From Desulfurobacteriaceae bacterium (lineage in GTDB: Bacteria; Aquificota; Aquificia; Desulfurobacteriales; Desulfurobacteriaceae), in NCBI GenBank assembly GCA_027063785.1, contig JAMORC010000015.1:1-64000 (forward strand): a stretch of 64,000 nucleotides of DNA, given 5' to 3'. The stretch's first letter is position 1. Every line of letters starts with the position of its first letter. This document shows positions 27,933-36,617 of this stretch, one piece after another. The notes beneath the pieces were generated by a model. It did no database searches. It saw only the letters and a program-made list of their open reading frames with translations, and had not been told where the DNA came from. A program made the translations under genes and the position numbers.

Positions 27933-28715
27933 TTAAATTCCCAGAACGTCAAACATGGAGTAAAGTCTGGGTTTTTTTCCGACAATCCACCTTGCGGCAA
28001 CTAAAGCTCCCCTTGCAAAGGTTTCCCTGCTCGTTGCCCTGTGGGTAAGCTCGAGCCTTTCGCCCAGGGCGGCAAAAAAGACAGTGTGATCGCCGACGAC
28101 ATCTCCCATCCTTGCCGCTAAAACGCCGATTTCGTCCGGTTTTCTCTCCCCGGTTATTCCTTTCCTGCCGAAAACGGCGATTTCCTCGAGTTCTTTCCCG
28201 AGGTTTTCGGCTACGATTTCTGCAAGTTTCATTGCAGTTCCGGACGGGGCATCTTTCTTGAATCTGTGGTGGATTTCAAAAATCTCTACATCGTAACCTT
28301 TGTCCTTCAGTGCTTTTGTTACTTCAGCAACTATCTTAAACAGGATGTTGACTCCGAGACTCATGTTGGGTGAAAATACGATGGGAATGACCTTGGAAGC
28401 TTCTTCTATTTTCTTTTTCTCATCCTCGGAAAATCCTGTTGTCCCTATTACCAGAGGGATGCCTAATTCCCTTGCTTCTTCAAGGAGCTTGAGCGTAGCC
28501 TGCGGGACGGTGAAGTCGATTACCACGTCCGGCCTTTCGGGAAGCTCCTTTATTGATGAAAAGAACTTTATTCCTTCAGAAAATTCCTTCCCGATAATAC
28601 CGGAATCTGGCCTTTCTGTAACACCGACCAGCTTCAGGTCTTTTTCATTTATTGTAAGATTTGCTATCAGGCTTCCCATTCTTCCCTTTGCACCGGTAAC
28701 GGCAACCTTTACCAT
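27933..28715 (-). CDS. dapB: 4-hydroxy-tetrahydrodipicolinate reductase
   Basis: DapB (260 residues) reduces the product of DapA in the diaminopimelate/lysine pathway. KVAVTGAKGRMGSLIANL is the dinucleotide-binding start. VIGTTGFSEDEKKKIEEAS and FSPNMSLGVNILF line the active site, and EIFEIHHRFKKDAPSGTAMK holds the catalytic His-His-x-x-Lys and the SGTA loop. It lies 10 bases after the globin-PsiE gene and shares an operon with dapA. Confidence 0.96.
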   Translation of the reverse strand: MVKVAVTGAKGRMGSLIANLTINEKDLKLVGVTERPDSGIIGKEFSEGIKFFSSIKELPERPDVVIDFTVPQATLKLLEEARELGIPLVIGTTGFSEDEKKKIEEASKVIPIVFSPNMSLGVNILFKIVAEVTKALKDKGYDVEIFEIHHRFKKDAPSGTAMKLAEIVAENLGKELEEIAVFGRKGITGERKPDEIGVLAARMGDVVGDHTVFFAALGERLELTHRATSRETFARGALVAARWIVGKKPRLYSMFDVLGI

Positions 28716-28725
28716 CTTTCATCCC

Positions 28726-29751
28726 CTAAAGCTTTTTGCTTTTCTGCTTTATTTCAAACCACTTTACGATGCCGTAAACGATTCCAAGTATGAGGATAAG
28801 GGCACCTATTCCGAGCTTAAACTCAATGGGTTTGTCGTGTTCCAGAGAGACAACCAGCGCTTCCCTTATCGTTGCAGCTAGTGCAACGCTGACGAAGGCG
28901 CTGACTGCAAGTTCTCCTCCGAGCATAAACTTGATTTCGCTGTTGAGGAGTTCAAGGACTGTCCACAGGATAAGGAGGTCTCCCATTGCCGCAATGAGGC
29001 CGTGGGCAAGGTCTCCGTGGAAGAAGTGGGATATATCTATTCCGAACAGAACTATAACGAATAGAGCAAGGAACATAAGGCCGATAAGAATTGCGATGTC
29101 CATAAAGACGGCAAACTTCTTGCTGAACGAGATGGCTTTCCTTTCCAGCTTCCCTGCTTCGAGGAACGTTCTCAGCTCGGAGTCGACGTAGTAGGAGACG
29201 AGGACGTCCTCGTTTAAAGCCAGTATTTTTCTCAGGGATCTCGTGAGGTCTTCCATTCTCTCGAAGACTTCCTCAAGAACAAATCCCTCGAGTATCTCGG
29301 CCCTTTGAGGGTCACATACGACTTCTTGTTCTTTCCTGTACTTTTCAAAGAATTCCTTTGCTTTATCGGAGAAAAACTTTGCAATACGCCTTGTGCAGAA
29401 GCGGCTGACGAAGTTCATTGCAACGATTATGTAGTGGGGAGGAATTCCCTCATCTACGTGAACTTTGGCAATCCTCAAGAGGTAGAGGAGGTACTCGGAA
29501 TCGTACTTTCCCGAAAATAGTTTCTCGTACCACTCCTTTATTGTTTTTTTCAGCCTCTGGAGCTTCTGCTCGGGAATGTACTCCTTTATATCACCGAACT
29601 TCATAAGGTTATCGTAGAACGCCTCTGCAAACTCGTCCTTATAGGGGAGGAGTATGTTCCCGAGGAACTGAAGGTTCTTAACATCCTTTTCCCTGATCTC
29701 AAAGTAGATGAACAGCTTTTCTAGATCCCTGTAATCAAGGCCGAGGTTCAC
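28726..29751 (-). CDS. Membrane-bound globin-coupled sensor fused to a PsiE-like domain
   Basis: This 341-residue protein has a cytosolic N-terminal domain (1-175) that matches the protoglobin/globin-sensor family. The segment LLRIAKVHVDEGIPPHYIIV (91-110) carries the typical proximal haem His, here His98. A linker (175-210) leads to four predicted membrane helices. The segment GDLLILWTVLELLNSEIKFM (257-276), followed by ALAATIREALVVS, matches the phosphate-starvation-inducible PsiE family. It overlaps dapA by four bases and sits 10 bases before dapB, so it is co-expressed with lysine synthesis genes. Gas or redox sensing at the membrane is inferred; PsiE's own function is unknown. Confidence 0.8.
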   Translation of the reverse strand: MNLGLDYRDLEKLFIYFEIREKDVKNLQFLGNILLPYKDEFAEAFYDNLMKFGDIKEYIPEQKLQRLKKTIKEWYEKLFSGKYDSEYLLYLLRIAKVHVDEGIPPHYIIVAMNFVSRFCTRRIAKFFSDKAKEFFEKYRKEQEVVCDPQRAEILEGFVLEEVFERMEDLTRSLRKILALNEDVLVSYYVDSELRTFLEAGKLERKAISFSKKFAVFMDIAILIGLMFLALFVIVLFGIDISHFFHGDLAHGLIAAMGDLLILWTVLELLNSEIKFMLGGELAVSAFVSVALAATIREALVVSLEHDKPIEFKLGIGALILILGIVYGIVKWFEIKQKSKKL

Positions 29752-30623
29752 TGTAGAACTCCCATTTTCTTAAGTATTTCCCTAATTCTCTCTTCCTTTT
29801 CCGGAGTCGTCGGACACAGAGGAAGCCTAAACTCCTTCTCCATTTTTCCCATCATAGAGAGGGCGGTCTTTACGGGAATCGGATTGGTATCGATGAAGAG
29901 GACTTTGGATAAGGGGTAAAGCTCAAGATGAAGTTCCTGAGCTTTTACAAGGTCACCGCTTTTAAAGGCCTTAAACATTTCGACCATCTTTTCGGGAGCT
30001 ACGTTTGCTGTAACCGATATAACCCCTTTAGCTCCGACGGCAAGGAGGGGGAAGAAGGTTAGATCATCCCCGGAAAGGACGGAGATTCTTTCCCCGCAGA
30101 GGTTTATGATTTCAGTGGCGACGTTGGTGCTTCCTGTTGCTTCCTTTATCGCGACAATATTGTCTATGCGGGACAGCCTCTCAACTGTTTCGGGAAGCAT
30201 GTTTACTCCGGTTCTGCCGGGAACGTTGTAAAGGACAATCGGAATTGAGACGGCCTCTGCAACGGCTTTGAAGTGGAGGTAAAGTCCTTCCTGGTTTGGC
30301 TTGTTGTAGTAAGGGGTTATAAGGAGTGCTCCGTCGGCCTTTACTTCTTCCGCAAACTTGGTAAGCCTTATGGCTTCTGACGTGGAGTTTGAGCCGGTGC
30401 CGGCTATGACCTTTACCCTTCCCCTGCACTGCTCTATTGTTAGTGCTATGACCTTCTCGTGTTCTTCGTAGGAAAGCGTTGCACTTTCTCCCGTAGTTCC
30501 GCAGGGAACTATTCCGTCAACGCCGTTTTCTATGAGGAACTCGATGTGTTCCTTAAGGGCCTTTTCGTCGACCTTCCCGTTTTTGAAGGGAGTGGGGATA
30601 GCAACGTAGATGCCCTCAAACAT
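29748..30623 (-). CDS. dapA: 4-hydroxy-tetrahydrodipicolinate synthase
   Basis: DapA (291 residues) condenses pyruvate with aspartate semialdehyde. It is a class I aldolase: the Schiff-base Lys lies in NIVAIKEATGSTNVA, and the catalytic Tyr and substrate loop in LYNVPGRTGVNM. The phosphate-loop-like VPCGTTGESATLSYEEH is conserved. AAGGAGG lies four bases before the ATG. It is the first gene of dapA-globin/PsiE-dapB-recG and is transcribed divergently from thrC. Confidence 0.97.
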   Translation of the reverse strand: MFEGIYVAIPTPFKNGKVDEKALKEHIEFLIENGVDGIVPCGTTGESATLSYEEHEKVIALTIEQCRGRVKVIAGTGSNSTSEAIRLTKFAEEVKADGALLITPYYNKPNQEGLYLHFKAVAEAVSIPIVLYNVPGRTGVNMLPETVERLSRIDNIVAIKEATGSTNVATEIINLCGERISVLSGDDLTFFPLLAVGAKGVISVTANVAPEKMVEMFKAFKSGDLVKAQELHLELYPLSKVLFIDTNPIPVKTALSMMGKMEKEFRLPLCPTTPEKEERIREILKKMGVLQ

Positions 30624-30655
30624 AGTGCCTCCTTAAAGTCTGGTAAAGGAGAAAC

Positions 30656-30676
30656 CGAGGATTATAATTCTCCTCG
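30656..30676. promoter_or_regulatory. Inverted repeat over a symmetric -10 box between dapA and thrC
   Basis: CGAGGA (30656-30661) and TCCTCG (30671-30676) flank TTATAATTC. The enclosed ATTATAAT is its own reverse complement, so both strands read TATAAT. It lies in the 79-base gap between divergent dapA and thrC, both aspartate-family genes. It could be a shared promoter/operator; -35 boxes are weak on both sides, which would fit an activator. Confidence 0.45.
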
Positions 30677-30702
30677 TATTTTACCTAATCGGGGGAACTT
30701 AT

Positions 30703-31764
30703 ATGGAAAGATGGAGAGGTGTTATAGAAGAATTTAGGGAGTTTCTTCCCGTTTCCGACAAGACGCCCGTTGTTACTCTGCTCGAGGGAAACACGCCCCT
30801 CATAAAGGCCGATAACTTGGCAGGAGAAATAGCTCCGGGTATAGAACTTTACCTGAAGTTTGAGGGACTTAATCCCACCGGTTCTTTTAAAGACAGAGGA
30901 ATGACGATGGCCGTATCAAAGGCCGTCGAAGAGGGGGCGAGGGCCGTAATTTGTGCCTCTACGGGAAACACCTCCGCTTCTGCCGCCGCCTACGCTGCAA
31001 AGGCAGGGCTTAAGGCCGTTGTGCTTATACCGGAGGGGAAGATAGCCCTGGGGAAGCTCTCTCAGGCCGTGATGTACGGTGCTGAGGTGATTCAGATAAA
31101 GGGGAATTTCGACGATGCTCTGGAGATTGTGAGGGAGATCGGGGAGAGCTACCCTATAACGATTGTTAACTCAATAAACCCTTACAGACTTCAGGGGCAG
31201 AAGACTGCTGCTTTTGAAATATGCGAACAGCTGGGGGAAGCTCCCGACTACCACTTTATTCCGGTCGGGAACGCCGGGAACATAACAGCCTACTGGATGG
31301 GCTACAAGGAGTACTTCGAGGCCGGGAAGGTTAATTCAAAGCCCAGGATGTGTGGATGGCAGGCGGCCGGAGCTGCTCCGATTGTTCTCGGTCATCCGGT
31401 GAAGAACCCGGAAACAATTGCTACTGCTATCAGAATAGGAAATCCGGCAAGCTGGAAGGGAGCCGTTAACGCCGCCGAAGAGTCGGGCGGCTTTATAGAT
31501 ATGGTAACCGATGAGGAGATACTGGAGGCCTACAGGCTTGTTGCCAGAACTGAAGGAATATTCTGTGAACCGGCCTCCGCTGCCTCGATTGCTGGGGTTA
31601 TAAAGGCGGCGAGGGAAAGGAACCTTTTCAGTAAAGGAGACGTGGTTGTTTGCACCCTTACCGGCCACGGTCTTAAAGATCCGGATACGGCGATTTCCAT
31701 GGGAGTTAAGCCGGTAACGCTTCCTGCCGACAAAGAAGAGATAGTCAAGTTTTTAGGGTTTTGA
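30703..31764 (+). CDS. thrC: Threonine synthase
   Basis: ThrC (353 residues) is a PLP enzyme that turns O-phosphohomoserine into threonine. The PLP lysine is in [20 protein letters not shown], the phosphate-binding loop in [20 protein letters not shown] and the cofactor loop in [17 protein letters not shown]. Its length matches the short ThrC type of thermophiles and Gram-positives. GGGGGA lies eight bases before the ATG. It is divergent from dapA and ends overlapping the hisZ start region. Confidence 0.95.
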   Translation: MERWRGVIEEFREFLPVSDKTPVVTLLEGNTPLIKADNLAGEIAPGIELYLKFEGLNPTGSFKDRGMTMAVSKAVEEGARAVICASTGNTSASAAAYAAKAGLKAVVLIPEGKIALGKLSQAVMYGAEVIQIKGNFDDALEIVREIGESYPITIVNSINPYRLQGQKTAAFEICEQLGEAPDYHFIPVGNAGNITAYWMGYKEYFEAGKVNSKPRMCGWQAAGAAPIVLGHPVKNPETIATAIRIGNPASWKGAVNAAEESGGFIDMVTDEEILEAYRLVARTEGIFCEPASAASIAGVIKAARERNLFSKGDVVVCTLTGHGLKDPDTAISMGVKPVTLPADKEEIVKFLGF

Positions 31765-31766
31765 GA

Positions 31767-33020
31767 ATGAGGTTTACAGAAATACCGAAGGGATTTAAGA
31801 CTTACCTGCCAGAAGAGGCCGAGAGAAAGGAGTTTATAGAGGAGAAGCTTAAGAAAGTTGCCTCTCTCTGGGGATATGAGCCGATAATACCGCCTGAAAT
31901 TGAGTTTCTGAAGACCTTTAAAGTTGTCTATAACGGTTTTGAGGAAATTTCCTTTAAGCTTGTTGATAGGGATACCGGGAAGCTCCTTGCCGTGAGGCCT
32001 GACTTTACTCCTCAGGTTGCGAGGATTGTTGCTTCTTCCTTTAAAGATGAGGAACCGCCCTTCCGGTTTTACTACTCGGGAAAGGTTTTCAGAGATAGAG
32101 AAGGGGAAAGGGAGAGTTGTCAGTTCGGCATAGAGCTTATAGGGGTACCCGACGTAGAGGCCGATGCTGAGGTGATTGCTGTCGTTGCCAATATGCTGAA
32201 GGAGCTTGGACTTAAGTCCTTTCAGATAGACATTGGACACTCGGAATTTGTGATCGGTGCCCTGTCGGAGCTTGAGCTTGAAGGAGAAGAGAGCCTCCTT
32301 TCCGTGCTCAAGCATAAGGATATCTCCGGACTGGATCTATTCATTGAGGAGAAGGGAATAGAGGGAGAAAGGGCCGAGAAGTTGCGGATTCTCCTTGAAC
32401 TTTACGGCAGGGAGGAGGTTCTCTCGAGGGCGGAGGAGACGTTTAGTGGAAAGAAGACGAGAAGGGCGATAGCCGAGCTGAGAGAAGTCTTAAAGATCCT
32501 CGAGAGCTACGGTTTTGCCGACAGGGTGATATTTGACCTGACGGAAAAGAGAGAGCTTGATTACTATACGGGAATAACTTATGAGGTCTTCCACCCACTC
32601 TACGGCTTCTCTCTGGGAAGCGGGGGAAGGTACGACGGCCTGCCGGCAAAGTTCGGTAGGGACGTGCCGGCTACGGGTATTGCCCTTTCTATAGATGCCC
32701 TTCAGGAGCTTCTGGAAAAGAAATCACTTTTCAGGAGGATGAAAAGGGATTTCTACATAGTAGACGTTAGAAAGGAGCTTCACAGAGCATACAAGCTTGC
32801 AAAGGAGCTGAGGAAAAAAGGATTTACGGCTGCGAGAGACATAGTAAGGAGGGACTGGAGGGAATCTGTAAGGATTGCTTTTGGGAAGGGATTTAAAGTT
32901 GTGATTCTTTTGGGGGAGGGAGAGGAGGAAAGTTTCATTTTTACATCCCCTGATAGAAGTTTTAAGGTCAAGGGAACACTTATTGATGAGGCTGTGAAAG
33001 CCCTTGAGAGTGGGGTTTAG
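31767..33020 (+). CDS. hisZ: ATP phosphoribosyltransferase regulatory subunit HisZ
   Basis: HisZ (417 residues) is a histidyl-tRNA-synthetase paralogue that activates short-form HisG in the first step of histidine synthesis. The class II aaRS-like motifs are present (VRPDFTPQVARIVASSFKDE; PFRFYYSGKVFRDREGERES; LDYYTGITYEVFHPLYGFSL), but it lacks the tRNA-acylation HisA/HisB signatures in full form. hisG is not in the window. ATG 31767 is preferred over TTG 31761, which overlaps the thrC stop. Confidence 0.88.
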   Translation: MRFTEIPKGFKTYLPEEAERKEFIEEKLKKVASLWGYEPIIPPEIEFLKTFKVVYNGFEEISFKLVDRDTGKLLAVRPDFTPQVARIVASSFKDEEPPFRFYYSGKVFRDREGERESCQFGIELIGVPDVEADAEVIAVVANMLKELGLKSFQIDIGHSEFVIGALSELELEGEESLLSVLKHKDISGLDLFIEEKGIEGERAEKLRILLELYGREEVLSRAEETFSGKKTRRAIAELREVLKILESYGFADRVIFDLTEKRELDYYTGITYEVFHPLYGFSLGSGGRYDGLPAKFGRDVPATGIALSIDALQELLEKKSLFRRMKRDFYIVDVRKELHRAYKLAKELRKKGFTAARDIVRRDWRESVRIAFGKGFKVVILLGEGEEESFIFTSPDRSFKVKGTLIDEAVKALESGV

Positions 33021-33057
33021 TATATTTGCGTCGGCAATTTCTCAGGGAGGAAATTAA

Positions 33058-34347
33058 ATGGCAACGCTGGCCGTAGTGGGAACTCAATGGGGAGACGAAG
33101 GAAAAGGAAAAATCGTAGATATCCTTTCGGAAAAAGCCGACTGGATAGTTAGGTTTCAGGGAGGAAACAACGCAGGCCACACGGTGGTCGTTGACGGCAC
33201 TAAGTATATCCTTCATCTCCTGCCTTCCGGAATTCTTCACGACGGTAAGAGGTGCGTTCTCGGGAACGGAATGGTGATAGACCTTGAATCCCTCATAAAT
33301 GAAATTGAGTTTATAAAAAGGGTCGGAAAGGAGGTAGACGGTCGTCTTTTTGTAAGCGAGAGGGCTCACCTGATACTCCCATACCATAAGGAGCTTGATG
33401 CTGCTTCCGAAAGGCTAAAGGGGGACGGTTCAATAGGAACGACTTTGAAGGGAATAGGCCCTGCCTACAGGGATAAGGCCGGAAGAGTAGGAATTAGGAT
33501 TGCAGACTTGAGGGACGAGAATGCCTTTAAAGAAAAGCTTCGTTGGAACTTGAGGGAAAAAGAGTTGACGTTAAAACACGTCTATAATTACGACGTTTCC
33601 TTCAGTTTTGATGAGATATACTCTCAAACAATGAGGAACTACGAAAAGGTTAAGGCTTTTGTCTGCGATACGGTCACGCTCCTCAACAGGGCAGTTGATC
33701 GGGGAGATAACGTTCTCTTTGAAGGGGCGCAGGCAACGCTCCTTGACATAGATGTTGGAACTTATCCCTTTGTTACCTCTTCAAATTCCTCGGCGCTCGG
33801 AATCTCATCCGGGACGGGCATAAGTCCGAAGAAAGTGGAGAAGATTTACGGGATAATGAAGGCGTATACGACGAGGGTCGGCGGAGGTCCTTTCCCAACG
33901 GAGTTAAAGGATAACGTCGGGGAACTTTTAAGGGCGAGAGGGCACGAATACGGCTCCACGACGGGGAGGCCGAGGCGCTGTGGATGGCTTGACCTCTTTG
34001 CAGTAAAGTTTTCCTGTATGGTGAACGACCTTGACGGCATCATTGTTACGAAACTTGACGTCCTCGATGCTTTTGATGAGATAAAAGTATGTGTCGGCTA
34101 TGAAATTGATGGAGAAATAGTTGAGTCCTTTCCGTCTACAGCCCAGGAACTTTCAAGGGTTAAGCCTGTTTACGAAACGCTGCCCGGGTGGAAAAGGGAA
34201 ACAACTCACGTAAAGAGCTTCAAAGAACTCCCCGAAGAGGCGAAAAACTTCCTCCGGTTTGTTGAAGATTACCTGGGAGTTTCGATTCCCGTTGTCTCAA
34301 CGGGTCCTCAGAGGGATGAAACTATTGTAAAGGATGCACTCTGGTAG
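33058..34347 (+). CDS. purA: Adenylosuccinate synthetase
   Basis: PurA (429 residues) makes adenylosuccinate from IMP, aspartate and GTP, the committed step to AMP. VVGTQWGDEGKGKIVDIL is the GTP-binding P-loop with the catalytic Asp. FQGGNNAGHTVVVDGTKY carries the catalytic His, and GIGPAYRDKAGRVGIRIADL binds IMP. GGGAGGAAATT precedes the ATG. It follows hisZ by 37 bases, so it may be the third gene of the thrC-hisZ operon. Confidence 0.97.
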   Translation: MATLAVVGTQWGDEGKGKIVDILSEKADWIVRFQGGNNAGHTVVVDGTKYILHLLPSGILHDGKRCVLGNGMVIDLESLINEIEFIKRVGKEVDGRLFVSERAHLILPYHKELDAASERLKGDGSIGTTLKGIGPAYRDKAGRVGIRIADLRDENAFKEKLRWNLREKELTLKHVYNYDVSFSFDEIYSQTMRNYEKVKAFVCDTVTLLNRAVDRGDNVLFEGAQATLLDIDVGTYPFVTSSNSSALGISSGTGISPKKVEKIYGIMKAYTTRVGGGPFPTELKDNVGELLRARGHEYGSTTGRPRRCGWLDLFAVKFSCMVNDLDGIIVTKLDVLDAFDEIKVCVGYEIDGEIVESFPSTAQELSRVKPVYETLPGWKRETTHVKSFKELPEEAKNFLRFVEDYLGVSIPVVSTGPQRDETIVKDALW

Positions 34348-34367
34348 AATTAACTGTGGAGGCCGAA

Positions 34368-34682
34368 ATGCTCCTGTACCTGTTTGCCTTTTCTTTTCTC
34401 GCAGGATTGGTTTTGGGTCCGATATTTGCATCTACCATTCTCAGCAGTTATAGCGATGGGGACATCTCCTTTAAAGAAGCTTTAACGTATATACCCCGAG
34501 AACTCTGGCGTGATTCGGTAAGAAGACGCGGCGGCGTAACTCTGTTTGAAATATTCTTTATTCTTCCTATCGTGATCTTCCTTATTCCTATGCAGCTTGG
34601 AGTTGACCTGTGGTTTATGGTATGGATGGTAATCTTCGGCTTCTTCAAGTTCTTAACCTCGGTAAAGATAACAAGTAAGTAA
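34368..34682 (+). CDS. Small membrane protein, hypothetical
   Basis: This 104-residue protein is unrecognised. It has a hydrophobic N-terminal helix (LLYLFAFSFLAGLVLGPIFA) and a second long hydrophobic region (FEIFFILPIVIFLIPMQLGV and on), with a basic cytosolic loop (RELWRDSVRRRGG) between them. ATG 34368 is chosen because GGAGG (34358-34362) lies six bases upstream; an in-frame GTG at 34356 is less likely. It follows purA closely and its stop is almost in contact with the convergent midA stop. Confidence 0.65.
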   Translation: MLLYLFAFSFLAGLVLGPIFASTILSSYSDGDISFKEALTYIPRELWRDSVRRRGGVTLFEIFFILPIVIFLIPMQLGVDLWFMVWMVIFGFFKFLTSVKITSK

Positions 34683-34683
34683 C

Positions 34684-35619
34684 TCATTCCCTGACGGCCT
34701 GAATAACCTTAAACCGCCTTCCCATATCTACGAGGAGTGATAGGACGGCGATGCTATCTGACGGAGATACCGCCTTTTCTATACCTTCCGATAAGAGGAA
34801 TTCGCTCTGATTCCTGACCCTGATCCGGGAAAAGCCCGAAGATGACAGGACATTAAAGAGTCTGTCAAAATCGATGTCGGCCGTCAGGTCGGTTTCTCCC
34901 GGCCTTTCAAGATAGTCTTCGACGATTCTGTTGTTCCTGTAAGCCCTAAAGCTTTTCTTTGAGGACACCTCCTTACACTTTCCTCCGTAGTCAAAGGCGA
35001 TGAAGTAGCCCTTAAACTTTTCCTTTAACTCTTTTAGGAACTCTTTCCAGCCGACAAAAAGGGGGTATTCTCCTCCTTCTTCGGGTTCACAGGGTAATTC
35101 TCCTTTAAAAGGAAGAAGGAATTCCGTAAGTTTATCCCCATCGCTTCCCACAAAGACTTCAAAAAGTTTCCCTCCCCTTTTGAGAATCCTTTTAAACGGA
35201 AAGGCGTCAAAAAATTCGTTTGAGACAACAAATCCCTCGAATGAAGGAACTTCTTCAAGCTTCTTTACGTGCCTGATTCCGGGGAGCGGAGGAAAGTTTC
35301 CGAGTTCAAGAACGATGTATTCTTCTACGGGAATGGATCCGAGAATATCCTTTGCAAGGAAGCCCTTTCCTCCTCCCAGCTCGAGAATTCTCAAAGGGAG
35401 ATTCCTCTCTTCGGAAATTCTTTTCAGGTGGAAGGCCAGGACTTTACCGAAAACGGGGGAGATTTCCGGAGCTGTTACGAAATCCTCCCCCGGAAGGGGA
35501 GACCCTCTCTTTCCTGTGTAGTATCCCCACTTCGGATGGTAGAGGGATAGGTAAACAAACCTGTCAAAGGGAATTTCCCCCCTTTCTTTTATTTCCTTGA
35601 GTATCTCTTCCTTTAACAT
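34684..35619 (-). CDS. SAM-dependent methyltransferase, MidA/NDUFAF7 family
   Basis: This 311-residue protein matches the MidA family of protein arginine methyltransferases that assist complex I assembly in mitochondria. IPFDRFVYLSLYHPKWGYYT, then EDFVTAPEISPVFGKVLAFH, are the family's hallmark N-terminal blocks. LRILELGGGKGFLAKDIL is the SAM-binding glycine loop, and FVVSNEFFDAFPFKRI is the conserved NEFFDAxP motif. The bacterial substrate is unknown; complex I would be a guess. It overlaps dprA by seven bases. Confidence 0.88.
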   Translation of the reverse strand: MLKEEILKEIKERGEIPFDRFVYLSLYHPKWGYYTGKRGSPLPGEDFVTAPEISPVFGKVLAFHLKRISEERNLPLRILELGGGKGFLAKDILGSIPVEEYIVLELGNFPPLPGIRHVKKLEEVPSFEGFVVSNEFFDAFPFKRILKRGGKLFEVFVGSDGDKLTEFLLPFKGELPCEPEEGGEYPLFVGWKEFLKELKEKFKGYFIAFDYGGKCKEVSSKKSFRAYRNNRIVEDYLERPGETDLTADIDFDRLFNVLSSSGFSRIRVRNQSEFLLSEGIEKAVSPSDSIAVLSLLVDMGRRFKVIQAVRE

Positions 35620-36617
35620 AGCTGGTATAAGGCTCCTTCTCTTCTTACAATTCCGAGTACTTCAAGCTCAAACAGGAGTGAAGAGAGTTTCCGGACGGGC
35701 AGTTTCAGCTCTTCGGATAGGCGGTCGATTCCTTTCGGCGAAGATTTAAGAGCTTCAATAACGGGCTTGAGGTGTTCGGACACTTCTACTTCATTTTGAA
35801 CATTATTTTCCGGAAAAAGCTCCAGAATGTCGCCGTAGTCCGTAAGCGGTGCAGCCCCTTCTTTTATCAGCCTGTTCGTGCCGGCGCTGAAGGGGGAATC
35901 TATTGGTCCCGGTACCGAAAATACCTCTTTTCCCTGTTCAAGGGCGAAGTCTACCGTGATAAATGAACCGCTCCTTTCTCCGGCTTCCACGACTACTACC
36001 GCGTCGGAAAGTCCTGCAACTATCCTGTTCCTTCTGGGGAAGTTCTCCCTTGATACCTTCGTTCGGAGCGGAAACTCTGAAACGAGGGCGCCTCCTGACT
36101 CAACTATTCTCTCCGCCAGTTCCCTGTTTCCCCTCGGGTAGACGTCGTCGAGTCCGCAGCCGAGCACGGCGACCGTAGTGCCGCCTTCTAAGGCTCCCCT
36201 GTGGGCGGCCGAATCTATGCCGTAGGCAAGACCGCTGATAATGCAGATTCCCCTCTCGGCGAGGAACTTTGAAAGGCCGAAGGCTACGCGTCTGCCGTAA
36301 GAAGAACATCGGCGTGAACCTACCACGGCAACGGAGGGAGAGTTTGACAGGTTTCCCTTTACGTATAAGACGGGAGGAGGAGAGTTAATATTCTTCAGCT
36401 TTTCCGGGTATTCCCCGTCAAAAAGGGTTATGATTTTTATTCCCAGCCTTTCTGCTTCCCTGATTTCTCCTTCTGCTCTTTCAAGCTCTTGTGAAAGGTC
36501 TGTTTTCTCTTCCCTTGCCCACTCTTCTGCGGAACCGTAGCGTTCTGCTATTTCTGTTATTTTCTTGGGGCCGATACCCCTTTTGAAGGAGAGGGCAAGG
36601 ACTTCGAGCTTTTCCAT
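35613..36617 (-). CDS. dprA: DNA-processing protein DprA
   Basis: DprA (334 residues) loads RecA onto incoming single-stranded DNA during natural transformation. The Rossmann-like core has VAVVGSRRCSSYGRRVAFGL, GICIISGLAYGIDSAAHRGA and VAVLGCGLDDVYPRGNREL, all diagnostic. An N-terminal HhH-like segment (LSFKRGIGPKKITEIAERYG) and a C-terminal winged-helix domain (LKSSPKGIDRLSEELKLPV) flank it. It abuts pgeF with no gap. It suggests competence, although no uptake pilus genes are in the window. Confidence 0.96.
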   Translation of the reverse strand: MEKLEVLALSFKRGIGPKKITEIAERYGSAEEWAREEKTDLSQELERAEGEIREAERLGIKIITLFDGEYPEKLKNINSPPPVLYVKGNLSNSPSVAVVGSRRCSSYGRRVAFGLSKFLAERGICIISGLAYGIDSAAHRGALEGGTTVAVLGCGLDDVYPRGNRELAERIVESGGALVSEFPLRTKVSRENFPRRNRIVAGLSDAVVVVEAGERSGSFITVDFALEQGKEVFSVPGPIDSPFSAGTNRLIKEGAAPLTDYGDILELFPENNVQNEVEVSEHLKPVIEALKSSPKGIDRLSEELKLPVRKLSSLLFELEVLGIVRREGALYQLC

